A stretch of DNA of 64,000 nucleotides from Bacteroidia bacterium (GTDB lineage: Bacteria; Bacteroidota; Bacteroidia; Flavobacteriales; Flavobacteriaceae): contig JAUIBP010000001.1 in assembly GCA_030427735.1 (NCBI GenBank), forward strand, positions 186,001-250,000, read 5' to 3'. Both the position numbers and the translations under genes were made by a program. The notes beneath the pieces are model-generated. The model was given only the letters and a program-made list of their open reading frames with translations, did not search any database and had not been told where the DNA came from. This document shows positions 1 through 8,726 of this stretch, piece after piece; positions within the stretch are counted from its first letter, which is position 1, and each line of letters opens with the position of its first letter.

Positions 1-1836
1 TTTTGCCAATTCTGCAGCTAATAAACGAGACATGTGCTGTTGGGCAGCTTTTGCTGTACCGTAACCAACATTATTAGGTCCAGAAACCAATCCGTTTTTA
101 CTGGCAATACTAATAAAATTGCCACCTAAATTTTGTTTACGCATAATCTCTACACCTGCTTTTGCCAACTCAAACTGACCTTTTACTAGCACATCTTGTA
201 ACAGATCCCAATCTTTTTGTGTGGTTTCCTCTATAGGTTTCGAAATGGCTAAACCAGCACTGTGCACAATAATATCTACACCGCCAAATTCTAAACAAGC
301 CGTTTTATAAGCGTTAACAATAGAATCGTAATTGGTAACATCGCAAACCGCATAAGTAGACACATCGCGCTTGTAAGTAGCGTGTGCTTCTTTTAAACTG
401 TTCTCGTTTATATCTGTTAGTACCACATTGGCACCTTCGGCAGCTAATTTATCGGCAATCGCTTTACCTATACCGCCACCAGCACCTGTAACCAAAGCCA
501 CTTTTCGAGATAACGGTTGCTCTTTAGGCATACGTTGTAATTTGGCTTCTTCTAATAACCAATACTCGATATCGAAAGCTTCTTGTCTTGGTAGCGATGT
601 GTATTCAGTAATTGCTTCTGCACCGCGCATAACGTTAATCGCGTTAATGTAGAACTCACTAGCTACACGTGTGGTTTGTTTGTTTTTGGCAAAACTGAAC
701 ATACCAACCCCTGGATAAATAATAATTACCGGGTTCGGGTCGCGCATAGCTGGACTGTTGTCTCTTTTACAAGTATTGTAGTAATCGGCGTATTCTTGTC
801 TGTACTGCTCGAAAGCTGGTTCTAGTTTTTTTAGAACAACACTAGCATCGCTTAAATCTTCATTGGCATCTAAAGTTAATACCAAAGGCTGAATTTTAGT
901 ACGTAAGAAGTGGTCTGGACAAGACGTTCCCATTGGCGCCAAACGCTCTAGGTCGTTACTGTTTATGTATTCCATAACCACATCGCTGTCTGCAAAATGA
1001 CCAATCATGCGGTTTTCCGAAGAACAAAGTCCGCGTAATAACGGCATTAATTGCGCTGCTTTTTCTAAACGTTCTTCTTTTGGTAAACTTTCTACTTTTT
1101 GTCCGCCAAAAATCTCGCCTTTTTCCTTTATTTTTTGTTCAATATATTCTGAAGCTTTTTCAATAACTTCCAAACTGTTTATATAGCACTCGTAAGAGGT
1201 GTCTCCCCAAGTAAATAAACCGTGGCTTCCTAAAACAATACCGCGAATGCCTGGATTTTCGGCTAAACATTTCTCTAATTGTAAACCTAAATCGAAACCA
1301 GGGCGTTGCCATGGCACCCAGCCCATAGTATCGCCCCAAATTTCTTTAGTTACTTTTTCGCTGTCTTTTGCAGCTGCAACCGCTATAAGGGCATCGGGAT
1401 GAAGGTGATCTATATGTTTAAAAGGTAATAATCCGTGTAAAGGTGTATCTATGGAAGGCGCTTTGCTATCTAGGTCGTAAATACAATGATTAAATAATCC
1501 AACCATACGGTCTTCATCGGCTAAACCACCGTAAACGTTTTTTAAATCGCGCAAACGATTTGTGTATAAACCAGCAATGCCAGCTCTAGTTAATGTTCCT
1601 ATATCTCCTCCAGAGCCTTTTACCCACATAACTTCTACATTATCGCCAGTTAAGGGGTCTTTTTCTATTGTTTTACAACTTGTATTGCCACCACCGTAGT
1701 TGGTAATTCTTAAGTCTGCACCTAAAATATTTGAGCGATAAAGAAATAATGCCACTTGGTCGTCGGCCAATTCTTCCGCTTTTTTATTATCCCAAAGGTA
1801 ATCTACGTGCTTAAATTGTTTAACAAGATTATCCAT
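1..1836 (-). CDS. rhaD: Bifunctional rhamnulose-1-phosphate aldolase / short-chain (lactaldehyde) dehydrogenase, 3' end cut by window edge
   Basis: The frame is open from an ATG at 1836 to the window edge (612 codons), so the C-terminal part is missing; family members are about 700 residues. The N-terminal half is a class II aldolase/adducin domain, with HLHPDALIA and a later SHGLFTWGD supplying likely zinc histidines. The C-terminal half is a short-chain dehydrogenase with the nucleotide-binding ALVTGAGGGIGKAIA and the active-site YGTAKAA (Tyr-x3-Lys). Family knowledge: the enzyme cleaves L-rhamnulose 1-phosphate to DHAP and L-lactaldehyde and oxidises the aldehyde, acting in the cytoplasm. 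It is divergent from a GntR-type regulator at 2029, which suggests local control. Other rhamnose genes probably lie beyond the left edge. Confidence 0.9.
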   Translation of the reverse strand, partial: MDNLVKQFKHVDYLWDNKKAEELADDQVALFLYRSNILGADLRITNYGGGNTSCKTIEKDPLTGDNVEVMWVKGSGGDIGTLTRAGIAGLYTNRLRDLKNVYGGLADEDRMVGLFNHCIYDLDSKAPSIDTPLHGLLPFKHIDHLHPDALIAVAAAKDSEKVTKEIWGDTMGWVPWQRPGFDLGLQLEKCLAENPGIRGIVLGSHGLFTWGDTSYECYINSLEVIEKASEYIEQKIKEKGEIFGGQKVESLPKEERLEKAAQLMPLLRGLCSSENRMIGHFADSDVVMEYINSNDLERLAPMGTSCPDHFLRTKIQPLVLTLDANEDLSDASVVLKKLEPAFEQYRQEYADYYNTCKRDNSPAMRDPNPVIIIYPGVGMFSFAKNKQTTRVASEFYINAINVMRGAEAITEYTSLPRQEAFDIEYWLLEEAKLQRMPKEQPLSRKVALVTGAGGGIGKAIADKLAAEGANVVLTDINENSLKEAHATYKRDVSTYAVCDVTNYDSIVNAYKTACLEFGGVDIIVHSAGLAISKPIEETTQKDWDLLQDVLVKGQFELAKAGVEIMRKQNLGGNFISIASKNGLVSGPNNVGYGTAKAAQQHMSRLLAAELAK

Positions 1837-1927
1837 ATTTTTATTTTAAAAATTAATTTGTGTTTGTAAAACTAAAGCAATAAAGATTTTAATCTGTCCT
1901 GCACTATACCGTTTTCGATAAAAAAAA

Positions 1928-1951
1928 TAATTATTACTTATATAATAATTA
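1928..1951. promoter_or_regulatory. Perfect inverted repeat between rhaD and the regulator (candidate operator)
   Basis: TAATTATTA, a 6-base spacer (CTTATA) and TAATAATTA form exact 9-base arms in the divergent intergenic region. Flanking CGTTTTCG and CGAAACG are a further, imperfect inverted pair. The position fits an operator for the GntR-type regulator. AT-rich palindromes also arise by chance in such DNA, so this is an inference. Confidence 0.4.
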
Positions 1952-2028
1952 CGAAACGATAATTGTTATTAAATTGCACAATTATTAAAATTGCTATAAA
2001 AATTTTAAAGAAAAATTGTTTTCAAGAG

Positions 2029-3075
2029 ATGATAGATTTTATAAAGATTGACGAAAACTCCAGGAAGCCTAAATACAAACAGATTGTAGATACCATAATA
2101 CATAACATATCTATTGGGAATTTAAAGGTAGACGATAAAATTCCATCTATTAATAGTTTTAGCGAGGAGTTTTACCTTTCCAGAGATACGGTAGAAAAGG
2201 CTTACAGCGTGCTAAAAGAGCGTAAAATTATTTCGTCTATAAGAGGAAAAGGATATTACATTACACGCACAAAACTTATTTCTAAAATAAATATTTTATT
2301 CTTAATTAATAAGTTAAGCTCTTACAAAATGCGTATTTACAATTCGTTTGTAGATAGCATTGGAGGGAATTCGCATACCGATTTATTTATTTACCATTGC
2401 GACGAATCGTTGTTTTTAAATTTAATGGATAAAAGTTTAGGCGCTTACGATTATTACGTAGTCATGCCACATTTTAAAACCGATGAGTTACGGCATATAA
2501 GTTTTACCGATAAAATTATTCAGTCCATAAACCAGATACCTAAAGATAAACTTATTATTATGGACAATAATAACAATGCCATAAGTAAGACCTCGGGTGC
2601 GATTGAAATTTATCAGGATTTCGAGAACGATATTTATGAAGCTTTGGTTGAAGGTTTAGATAAAATACGTAACTACAAAAAGATTTTTTTAATCTACCCC
2701 AATAAAACGGTATACCCCTACCCCAGACGTATTTTACACGGATTTAGAAAATTTTGTGTGAACTACGAAATGAATTTTGAGATTATAGACGAAGTTTACG
2801 AAGATATTATTTTAAAAGAAGGCGATTTATTTGTTACCATAGAAGAATCTGATTTGGTTAACTTAATAAAACAAATTAGGGAAAGCGATTTAGAGTTAGG
2901 AAAAACCATAGGCATCATTTCCTATAACGAAACTCCATTAAAAGAATTACTAGGAATTACTGTAATTTCTACAGATTTTAAAAAAATGGGAGAACGTGCA
3001 GCACACATGATTTTAAATAAAGAAAAAGGAAAGATTAAAAATCCGTTTAATTTTATAGAGCGTAATTCGTTATAA
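2029..3075 (+). CDS. GntR-family regulator with LacI-like sugar-sensing domain (probable rhamnose regulator)
   Basis: About 348 residues. The N-terminal 70 residues are a GntR winged helix (KYKQIVDTIIHNISIGNL, then LSRDTVEKAYSVLKERKII and GKGYY). The rest resembles the periplasmic-binding-protein fold of LacI/AraR regulators and ends in a segment containing ISYNETPLKELLGITVISTDF. The ATG at 2029 is chosen over the upstream ATG at 1963 because the conserved domain begins immediately after it and the extra 22 residues are low-complexity. It is clearly paralogous to the regulator at 53359 (shared SYNETP...VISTDF). Divergence from the rhamnulose-1-phosphate aldolase gene suggests it senses rhamnose or a derivative; the ligand is inferred. 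Confidence 0.85.
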   Translation: MIDFIKIDENSRKPKYKQIVDTIIHNISIGNLKVDDKIPSINSFSEEFYLSRDTVEKAYSVLKERKIISSIRGKGYYITRTKLISKINILFLINKLSSYKMRIYNSFVDSIGGNSHTDLFIYHCDESLFLNLMDKSLGAYDYYVVMPHFKTDELRHISFTDKIIQSINQIPKDKLIIMDNNNNAISKTSGAIEIYQDFENDIYEALVEGLDKIRNYKKIFLIYPNKTVYPYPRRILHGFRKFCVNYEMNFEIIDEVYEDIILKEGDLFVTIEESDLVNLIKQIRESDLELGKTIGIISYNETPLKELLGITVISTDFKKMGERAAHMILNKEKGKIKNPFNFIERNSL

Positions 3076-3177
3076 AACCCTAAACCTACAAATAAAAAAT
3101 CTACTTATTGTAAATGAGTGCAATAATTAGGTACAATACAAGCTATTAAAAAATCTTTCAAATTTATTAGATTTTAT

Positions 3178-3209
3178 ATTGTGTAGTTAAGCAAAGCTCT
3201 TTATATTTG
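3178..3209 (+). promoter_or_regulatory. Bacteroidota-type promoter for tRNA-Arg
   Basis: A perfect -7 box TATATTTG (TAnnTTTG consensus) lies at 3202-3209. ATTG at 3178-3181 sits 20 bases upstream as a plausible -33 element. A start near 3216 would give a leader of about 39 bases before the tRNA. Confidence 0.6.
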
Positions 3210-3254
3210 CACAGCTTTTTAGAAAAGCCAATTTCAGAATAAATATTCTTGAAT

Positions 3255-3331
3255 GGTCGCGTAGCTCAGCTGGATAGAGCATCTGCCTTCTAAGCAGACG
3301 GTCACAGGTTCGAATCCTGTCGCGATCACCA
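3255..3331 (+). tRNA. tRNA-Arg (anticodon TCT)
   Basis: A full cloverleaf can be folded. The acceptor stem GGTCGCG pairs with CGCGATC (one G-U). The anticodon stem TCTGC/GCAGA encloses loop CTTCTAA with anticodon TCT at 3289-3291, and the T-arm contains GGTTCGAATCC. The discriminator is A and CCA is encoded at 3329-3331. TCT reads AGA/AGG arginine codons. The accessory genes at 3690-9107 begin just downstream, a typical place for integrated DNA. Confidence 0.97.
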
Positions 3332-3334
3332 CAC

Positions 3335-3361
3335 AAAACCCCGCTATTAGTGGGGTTTTTT
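3335..3361 (+). terminator. Rho-independent terminator of tRNA-Arg
   Basis: AAAACCCC and GGGGTTTT form 8-base arms around a 9-base loop, followed by a T run. It starts 4 bases after the CCA end. Confidence 0.85.
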
Positions 3362-3689
3362 AGTTTTAATATTTTTCGTTGTACTACTTTTTATAATATA
3401 ATTTATAGAAAATTCCCGAAAATGCGAGACTATTGGCCATCGTATTCCATCGTTATGGCAAGGCTTCAGAAGCTGTATCTGATACGGCATAATTTTAAAT
3501 ATACTCAGATTAAATGTAACTAAAATTAAAGAAACGCCTTAGGTTTTCATTCAATTTAAACTATTTTAGTCCCATATAAATATTTTGGTTTAGCCCCTCC
3601 ATTACTATTTCAACCAAAAGTTTTTTATGGATATACGGGGTTGGGCAACATGTAAAACTCAACTAAAAATTAAACTAATAAACCTGAAA
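3362..3689. other. Intergenic stretch between tRNA terminator and accessory gene
   Basis: No convincing gene. A 33-codon open frame at 3422-3523 has no recognisable content. Near the right end (3640-3657) lies GTTGGGCAACATGTAAAA, which resembles the left border of cassette-like genes in flavobacteria. It is loosely inverted relative to the sequence after the next gene (GTTTTACAACAATGG near 6963). Confidence 0.5.
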
Positions 3690-6600
3690 ATGAAAAATAA
3701 CCTACTTATCATATTTTCTATTATTCTGTCTCTTAGTAAGATTCACTCGCAAACAAATTGGGAATTATTAAATCCAAAGCCAACAGCTAATACCGGGAAG
3801 GATGTTGAGTTTGTTACAGATAATATTGGATTCATTATAACTTCCAATGAATTGTTAGAAACAACAGACGCTGGTAACACTTGGTCAAAAAAATCAAATG
3901 TTTTGGGAGGCAACGATATCAGTTTTTATAATTCAGTAGGATTTGTGGTAGGCAACAATGGGTATGTACTTAACTCTTTAGACAACGGGGCATCTTGGAC
4001 CCAAGTAGCAACTGGTTTCAATGGCAACTTTAACACTGTTAACATTATTGACGACAACAATATTATTTTATCTACTTCAAATAGCATTGTAAAAACTGGT
4101 GATGGAGGTGCAACCTGGAATAGTTTAAGTATTCCAAATTCTGGAGTTAATAAAACATCTTTTACTAGCACTTTAATTGGACATGCTGTTTGCAAAAACG
4201 GTATTATTTTAAAGACTATTAATGGGGGTGAAAATTGGTATCACACAAAGGATGATAGCTATACTGGGCCTTCAAATTATTTTACAGTTTATTTTGTTAA
4301 TGAGGATATTGGATTTGCTTCAAGAGAACACAGAAACATCTACAAAACTACCGATGGCGGAGAAACTTGGGTTACCCTTTCACGAACCGACGACTCTATA
4401 TATGACTTCTATTTTTTAGATGAAAATACCGGCTTTGCTACAGGTAATCATGGCGCCACCTATAAAACAGAGGACGGAGGAGCTACTTGGAAAAACATTT
4501 TCTTTCAGAATGGGCCCATTTTCAATACTTCCATGTACGGAATATATTTTCAAGACAGCAATGTTGGTTATGCTACCGGTGCTCGTGGTCGAATTATTAA
4601 AACAACAGATGGTGGTAATACTTGGGTTTCTCATTCTGAAAATTATATTGATTTTAGTCAAATACAATTCATTGATAATAATATAGGCTACGCTCAGTCT
4701 AGAAAGAATTTTTACAAAACCACAGATGGTGGAGACACCTGGTTTTTTGTTGGTTATTTAGGTTTAAAGACTTCTGTTCCTAACTGTAAATTTACTTTTC
4801 TCAATGAAAACTTAGGCTACGTAACAACTGGTCCCCCCGATGCAGGGCATGTTTTTAAAACCATAAATGGTGGTGTTACATGGAGTGTTTTAAAAAATGG
4901 TAATAACATTATTAATGATGGAATTACTTCTATTTTTTTCTTGGATGAAGATAAGGGCTTCATTTCTGGAGGTTTTATTCAAAGTAAAGTAATGAAAACT
5001 GTTGATGGAGGAGTTAATTGGACTAAAGTTTCTAATCAATCATTTGGTCAAATACAATTTTTAGATAGTCAAGTTGGATATGGAAATCCAATCGGTAACT
5101 ATTATAGTGCCATGTATAAAACTATTGATGGTGGTGACACATGGAATATATGTCTTGAATTAGAAGGCGAAAATAATACCGCATTTCATTTTGTAGATGA
5201 AAACAATGGGTATCTTTTAGGTGATAGAGACCATGGCTTGATTTATAAGACTAATGATGGCGGAACTAATTGGGAAAAATTAGAAATTCCTGATGAATGG
5301 TATACTCAAGTTAAATTTTACTCTAAAAACGTTGGCTATATAGCTGATGAAGATGGTAGGCTATATAAAACAGAAAATGGAGGAGTAAGTTGGGAATATC
5401 TTACTCAACAATTTAGAATCAATTCAATAGAACTTATTGATGACAAAATCTATACAGCGGGCACTGATGGTAAAATCTATAGAAGCGATGTAGAATATGA
5501 AACCATAATTCTACATGTTAACTCTGCTGAGGATGTATCTAATTCTATTGCTAGTTTAAGTGGTAATGTCACATCAAATGGTGAATCTATTTCAAACATT
5601 CAATTTGAATACAGTCTAGATCAATCTTTCAGTAACAGCATTTCAACAGCACCACATACAATTAATTCAGATGAGTCTTTAAATGTTTCTGTTGACTTAG
5701 CTAGTTTAGAGTCAAACACTACATACTATTATAGATTATCTGGAACACAGAGTTCAAATATAAGTTATAGTGAGATTCTGAGTTTTACAACACTTCCTGA
5801 TTATGAAATAACAACAAATTTCACATATAACTACACAGCAAATACAGCAGAGATATCAGGTAATATTGTATCCAATGACCATGACATTATAAATGTCGAA
5901 TTTGAATACGGACTAAGTTCCGATAATCTAAATTATAATATAGTTGGTTCACCAGTAACGGTTAATGTCAATACGACTGAAAACATCAAAGCCAATTTGG
6001 ATAATCTACAACCAGATACACAATATTTTTATAGAATTAAGGCTACTCATGAAGGAGAAGATATTTATGGAGACATACTATCTTTCAAAACATACCCTGA
6101 ATATAATATAAATCTGTTTAGTCCAAATATTAATGGTACTGATGTAACGTTATCAGCATATTTAACTTCCTATCTTCAAGATATTACTGATATTGTGTTT
6201 GAATATGGGACTATAGACTATGAAAACAATAGTGTAACTAACCCATCAATAGTTAATGCTAATAGTTCGTCTTTTGTTAATGCTACTATAACTGGTTTAG
6301 ATACAAGTTTGAATTACTATTACAGATTAAAAGCTATGTATAATGGTGAAACTATTTATAGCGAAGAAAATATTTTTAATTTTTCGGGCGACATAATCAT
6401 GGTAAGTGGTACAATAGAAGAAACTCAAACCAATTCTTTAGAACTACGTGGTTTAATAAATAGTGGTGGTGCTTATTTAACAGATATTTATTTCGAGTAT
6501 GGGCTAACAGATAGTTTTGGCTCATCTGTGGCTGGCACACCAAATTATGTTATCGGTTATAATACTAATTTAATAACTGGTTTAATCAATAATCCATTAC

Positions 6601-6956
6601 CCAATGAAACTTATTATTACAGAATAGTTGCTAACAATAATGGAAATATAATTTATTCAGATACTTATCAATTTACTACTCGTACGCTTAGTCTAACACA
6701 ACCTGATTTAGAAAAAAGTATCTCAATATATCCAAATCCAACAACTGATTTTGTAAATATTACATCTAATATTTCTGAAAAAATTAGATCTATTGAATTT
6801 TACAATGCTTTAGGGCAAAGTCTCTTTAGTGAGAATATAGAAGAGAATAAAACTGATATACAAATTGATTTGTCAAGTTTTATAAAAGGAGTCTATTTTG
6901 TAAAAGTATACTTTGAAAACACCAAAGTAGTATCATCGAAATTGATTTTAAAATAA
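3690..6956 (+). CDS. Secreted YCF48/BNR-repeat protein with fibronectin-like domains and T9SS sorting domain
   Basis: About 1088 residues from the ATG at 3690. This start is preferred over an in-frame ATG 63 bases upstream because it opens directly into a signal peptide (MKNNLLIIFSIILSLSKIHSQ). About 13 repeats of the type TTDGGxTW follow over the first ~590 residues, characteristic of YCF48/BNR-like beta-propellers. Four fibronectin-III-like units come next (recurring YYYRL or YYYRI motifs). The last ~75 residues match a type IX secretion sorting domain (SISIYPNPTTDFVNI ... GVYFVKVYFENTKVVSSKLILK split over the tail). It is expected to be exported through T9SS and attached or released at the cell surface. 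Ligand and function are unknown. It sits between attC-like border sequences downstream of tRNA-Arg, so it may be mobile. Confidence 0.85.
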   Translation: MKNNLLIIFSIILSLSKIHSQTNWELLNPKPTANTGKDVEFVTDNIGFIITSNELLETTDAGNTWSKKSNVLGGNDISFYNSVGFVVGNNGYVLNSLDNGASWTQVATGFNGNFNTVNIIDDNNIILSTSNSIVKTGDGGATWNSLSIPNSGVNKTSFTSTLIGHAVCKNGIILKTINGGENWYHTKDDSYTGPSNYFTVYFVNEDIGFASREHRNIYKTTDGGETWVTLSRTDDSIYDFYFLDENTGFATGNHGATYKTEDGGATWKNIFFQNGPIFNTSMYGIYFQDSNVGYATGARGRIIKTTDGGNTWVSHSENYIDFSQIQFIDNNIGYAQSRKNFYKTTDGGDTWFFVGYLGLKTSVPNCKFTFLNENLGYVTTGPPDAGHVFKTINGGVTWSVLKNGNNIINDGITSIFFLDEDKGFISGGFIQSKVMKTVDGGVNWTKVSNQSFGQIQFLDSQVGYGNPIGNYYSAMYKTIDGGDTWNICLELEGENNTAFHFVDENNGYLLGDRDHGLIYKTNDGGTNWEKLEIPDEWYTQVKFYSKNVGYIADEDGRLYKTENGGVSWEYLTQQFRINSIELIDDKIYTAGTDGKIYRSDVEYETIILHVNSAEDVSNSIASLSGNVTSNGESISNIQFEYSLDQSFSNSISTAPHTINSDESLNVSVDLASLESNTTYYYRLSGTQSSNISYSEILSFTTLPDYEITTNFTYNYTANTAEISGNIVSNDHDIINVEFEYGLSSDNLNYNIVGSPVTVNVNTTENIKANLDNLQPDTQYFYRIKATHEGEDIYGDILSFKTYPEYNINLFSPNINGTDVTLSAYLTSYLQDITDIVFEYGTIDYENNSVTNPSIVNANSSSFVNATITGLDTSLNYYYRLKAMYNGETIYSEENIFNFSGDIIMVSGTIEETQTNSLELRGLINSGGAYLTDIYFEYGLTDSFGSSVAGTPNYVIGYNTNLITGLINNPLPNETYYYRIVANNNGNIIYSDTYQFTTRTLSLTQPDLEKSISIYPNPTTDFVNITSNISEKIRSIEFYNALGQSLFSENIEENKTDIQIDLSSFIKGVYFVKVYFENTKVVSSKLILK

Positions 6957-6965
6957 AATAATGTT

Positions 6966-7100
6966 TTACAACAATGGCAATAAGTAATTGATTGCTATCA
7001 CCCACTTCTGAAAATCCTCACGGATTTTCAGTTTGGTGTGTACTTAAAAAGTTAAGTGCTAAACCACACAACTACTCAAAGACGAAACCGTTGGCTGTAA
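6966..7100. repeat. attC-like imperfect inverted-repeat element (cassette border)
   Basis: The ends TTACAACAATGG and CCGTTGGCTGTAA are imperfect inverted complements. Inside are a perfect hairpin at 7008-7031 (CTGAAAATCC, TCAC loop, GGATTTTCAG) and a second one, ACTTAA-AAAG-TTAAGT. The size (~135 bases), folded structure and GTTGGC-type right end resemble recombination sites of gene cassettes. It lies between two unrelated accessory genes. No integrase is seen in the window. Confidence 0.5.
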
Positions 7101-7141
7101 TTTAAAAATCGCAACAAAACAAGAAACTTCTAATCCAAAAA

Positions 7142-7846
7142 ATGAGCATATCCTCTTTTCATCTTGTCAAAATTCCAACTTGGGTTGCTATTAAAGGTTT
7201 ATTTTCAAAATTAATAAGTAAGAAAACCAAAGGGCTTATTTATTCAGAATATATGACCTCAATGACTTTAGGCTCGCCTATTTTCTCTACTAATAGATTT
7301 TTAATAAGAGAGATCGCTATATTTGCACAATGGGAAAGTGAAAAAGACCTAGATAACTTCTTGAACAATGACAAATTTGGTAACTTAATCAAAAAAGGTT
7401 GGCACGTTCGATTAGGTTTTATGAGAGATTGGGGGAAAATAAAAGGCTACAAAGTTCCTAAAGAAAAAGAAACCTTAGAAAATTCAAAATTACCTGTTGT
7501 TGCTGTTACCATTGCTCGAATGCAACCTTTTGCGATTCCAAGGTTCTTATATTGGGGAAGACCAGTAGAAAAATTAGTAAGAGACCATCCAAGCACATTA
7601 TTATCAATTGCTTCTTTTAAGTTCCCAAACACCATTTCAACTTTTTCAATTTGGAAAAACGTACAAGAAATGGAAAAAATGGTTCACGGTCATAGCAAAA
7701 AACCCAAACCCAAAAGGCACTCTGATGCAATGAAAGAAAGGGAACGAAAAGACTTTCACTTTGAATTTACTACATTGAGATTTAAACCACTTTCTGAATT
7801 CGGAAATTGGAAAGGCAAAGGAAACTATACTAAATTATCTGACTGA
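7142..7846 (+). CDS. CrtA-like (spheroidene monooxygenase family) protein
   Basis: 234 residues, close to the usual CrtA-like length. The N-terminus SISSFHLVKIPTWVAI, the central STFSIWKNVQEMEKMV and the C-terminal LRFKPLSEFGNWKG match the general pattern of the spheroidene monooxygenase-like family. No signal peptide is seen. Family knowledge: CrtA is a haem-dependent carotenoid 2-oxygenase in purple bacteria; many relatives outside phototrophs are uncharacterised, so carotenoid chemistry is only a possibility here. It is followed after 2 bases by an unknown gene, so the two are probably co-translated. The pair is bracketed by a 9-base inverted repeat (7091-7099 and 8702-8710), as in a mobile cassette. 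Confidence 0.65.
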   Translation: MSISSFHLVKIPTWVAIKGLFSKLISKKTKGLIYSEYMTSMTLGSPIFSTNRFLIREIAIFAQWESEKDLDNFLNNDKFGNLIKKGWHVRLGFMRDWGKIKGYKVPKEKETLENSKLPVVAVTIARMQPFAIPRFLYWGRPVEKLVRDHPSTLLSIASFKFPNTISTFSIWKNVQEMEKMVHGHSKKPKPKRHSDAMKERERKDFHFEFTTLRFKPLSEFGNWKGKGNYTKLSD

Positions 7847-7848
7847 AA

Positions 7849-8721
7849 ATGGTATTTGCCTCTATTAAACAAAATTTTCAGGATTGGGTTACACAGCAAT
7901 GGGTTATTTTATTTGGTAAAAAAATTAATACTCAAGAATATCAATGGCTTTTGGGTCCATTTGGAAACATTAACGGAATTGGAGAAATATTTATTAATCA
8001 ATTAGCAGAAAATGAAAATTTATCAATCTCTAAATCCAGTAAAAACAAAGGACTTTTAAAATCAATTGAACAACTAAATTTGCCTTCTTCTGAAAAAAAT
8101 AGACTTTCTAAAAACGTCATTGATTTTTATGAAAATACAAGTAATTATAAACTTTACTTGACAACAAATTGGAATCCTATTTTTCTAGTTTTCGGATATT
8201 TATTAAAATTCCTTTTTAGCAAGAGGCTTGAACAACTAAATATTCCTTTGAGAAATAATAAAAACTCTCAAGAAATGAATAGCGAAATTGTTCAACTAAC
8301 CGATAAAACTACTGAGAAAGTAAAAAGAACAATTTGGTTAAGGAGATTTAAACAAACAAATCAAATAATCTATTCGGGTGTTTATGAAACTTGTAAAATC
8401 CCCAATGGAAAAGTTTGCATAAAAGCCATTTTTCCATTACCAAACGGGAGTGCAACAGTAATTTTACAACCAATTGCTGGTAAAAAAGGTGAATTGATTT
8501 TAAAATCAGCAGGAAGAAAAATTGGTGATAGCGGATTTTACTTTTTACTAAAGGATAAAAATGGGAATTTATGGACTAAATTCATAAAGTCTTTTAAAGA
8601 CAATTTAACCGTATCATCAGAAAACGGAAAAATTAAAGCAAATCAAAAATTGACTTTTTACGGATTGAATGTTCTTAATTTTAAATACGAAATAAAAAAC
8701 CACAGCCAACAACATACATAA
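7849..8721 (+). CDS. Conserved-looking protein of unknown function, partner of the CrtA-like gene
   Basis: 290 residues, starting 2 bases after the CrtA-like stop. I do not recognise a family. The N-terminal third contains YQWLLGPFGNINGIGEIFI and is predicted helical. A hydrophobic stretch (WNPIFLVFGYLLKFLF) at about residues 107-122 could contact a membrane. The C-terminal half (from about residue 155) is beta-rich, with YSGVYETCKIPNGKVCIKAI and LPNGSATVILQP, and looks like a lipid-binding or barrel-type domain. The last codons run into the ACAGCCAAC border repeat, so the stop is supplied by the presumed recombination site, as is common for cassette genes. Tight coupling to the CrtA-like gene suggests a shared substrate, possibly a lipid or isoprenoid. 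Confidence 0.6.
   Translation: MVFASIKQNFQDWVTQQWVILFGKKINTQEYQWLLGPFGNINGIGEIFINQLAENENLSISKSSKNKGLLKSIEQLNLPSSEKNRLSKNVIDFYENTSNYKLYLTTNWNPIFLVFGYLLKFLFSKRLEQLNIPLRNNKNSQEMNSEIVQLTDKTTEKVKRTIWLRRFKQTNQIIYSGVYETCKIPNGKVCIKAIFPLPNGSATVILQPIAGKKGELILKSAGRKIGDSGFYFLLKDKNGNLWTKFIKSFKDNLTVSSENGKIKANQKLTFYGLNVLNFKYEIKNHSQQHT
8702..8710. repeat. Cassette-end inverted repeat (ACAGCCAAC)
   Basis: An exact inverted copy of GTTGGCTGT at 7091-7099. The two copies bracket the CrtA-like gene pair and overlap the 3' end of the second gene. Confidence 0.5.
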
Positions 8722-8726
8722 AAAAA

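Noticed and set aside
1963-2028. Upstream ATG extension of the rhamnose-side regulator
   Set aside because: It adds 22 low-complexity residues ahead of a complete winged-helix domain. The ATG at 2029 fits the family.
3422-3523. 33-codon open frame after the tRNA terminator
   Set aside because: Too short, no family features, and no promoter or ribosome-site support. It may be a gene remnant.
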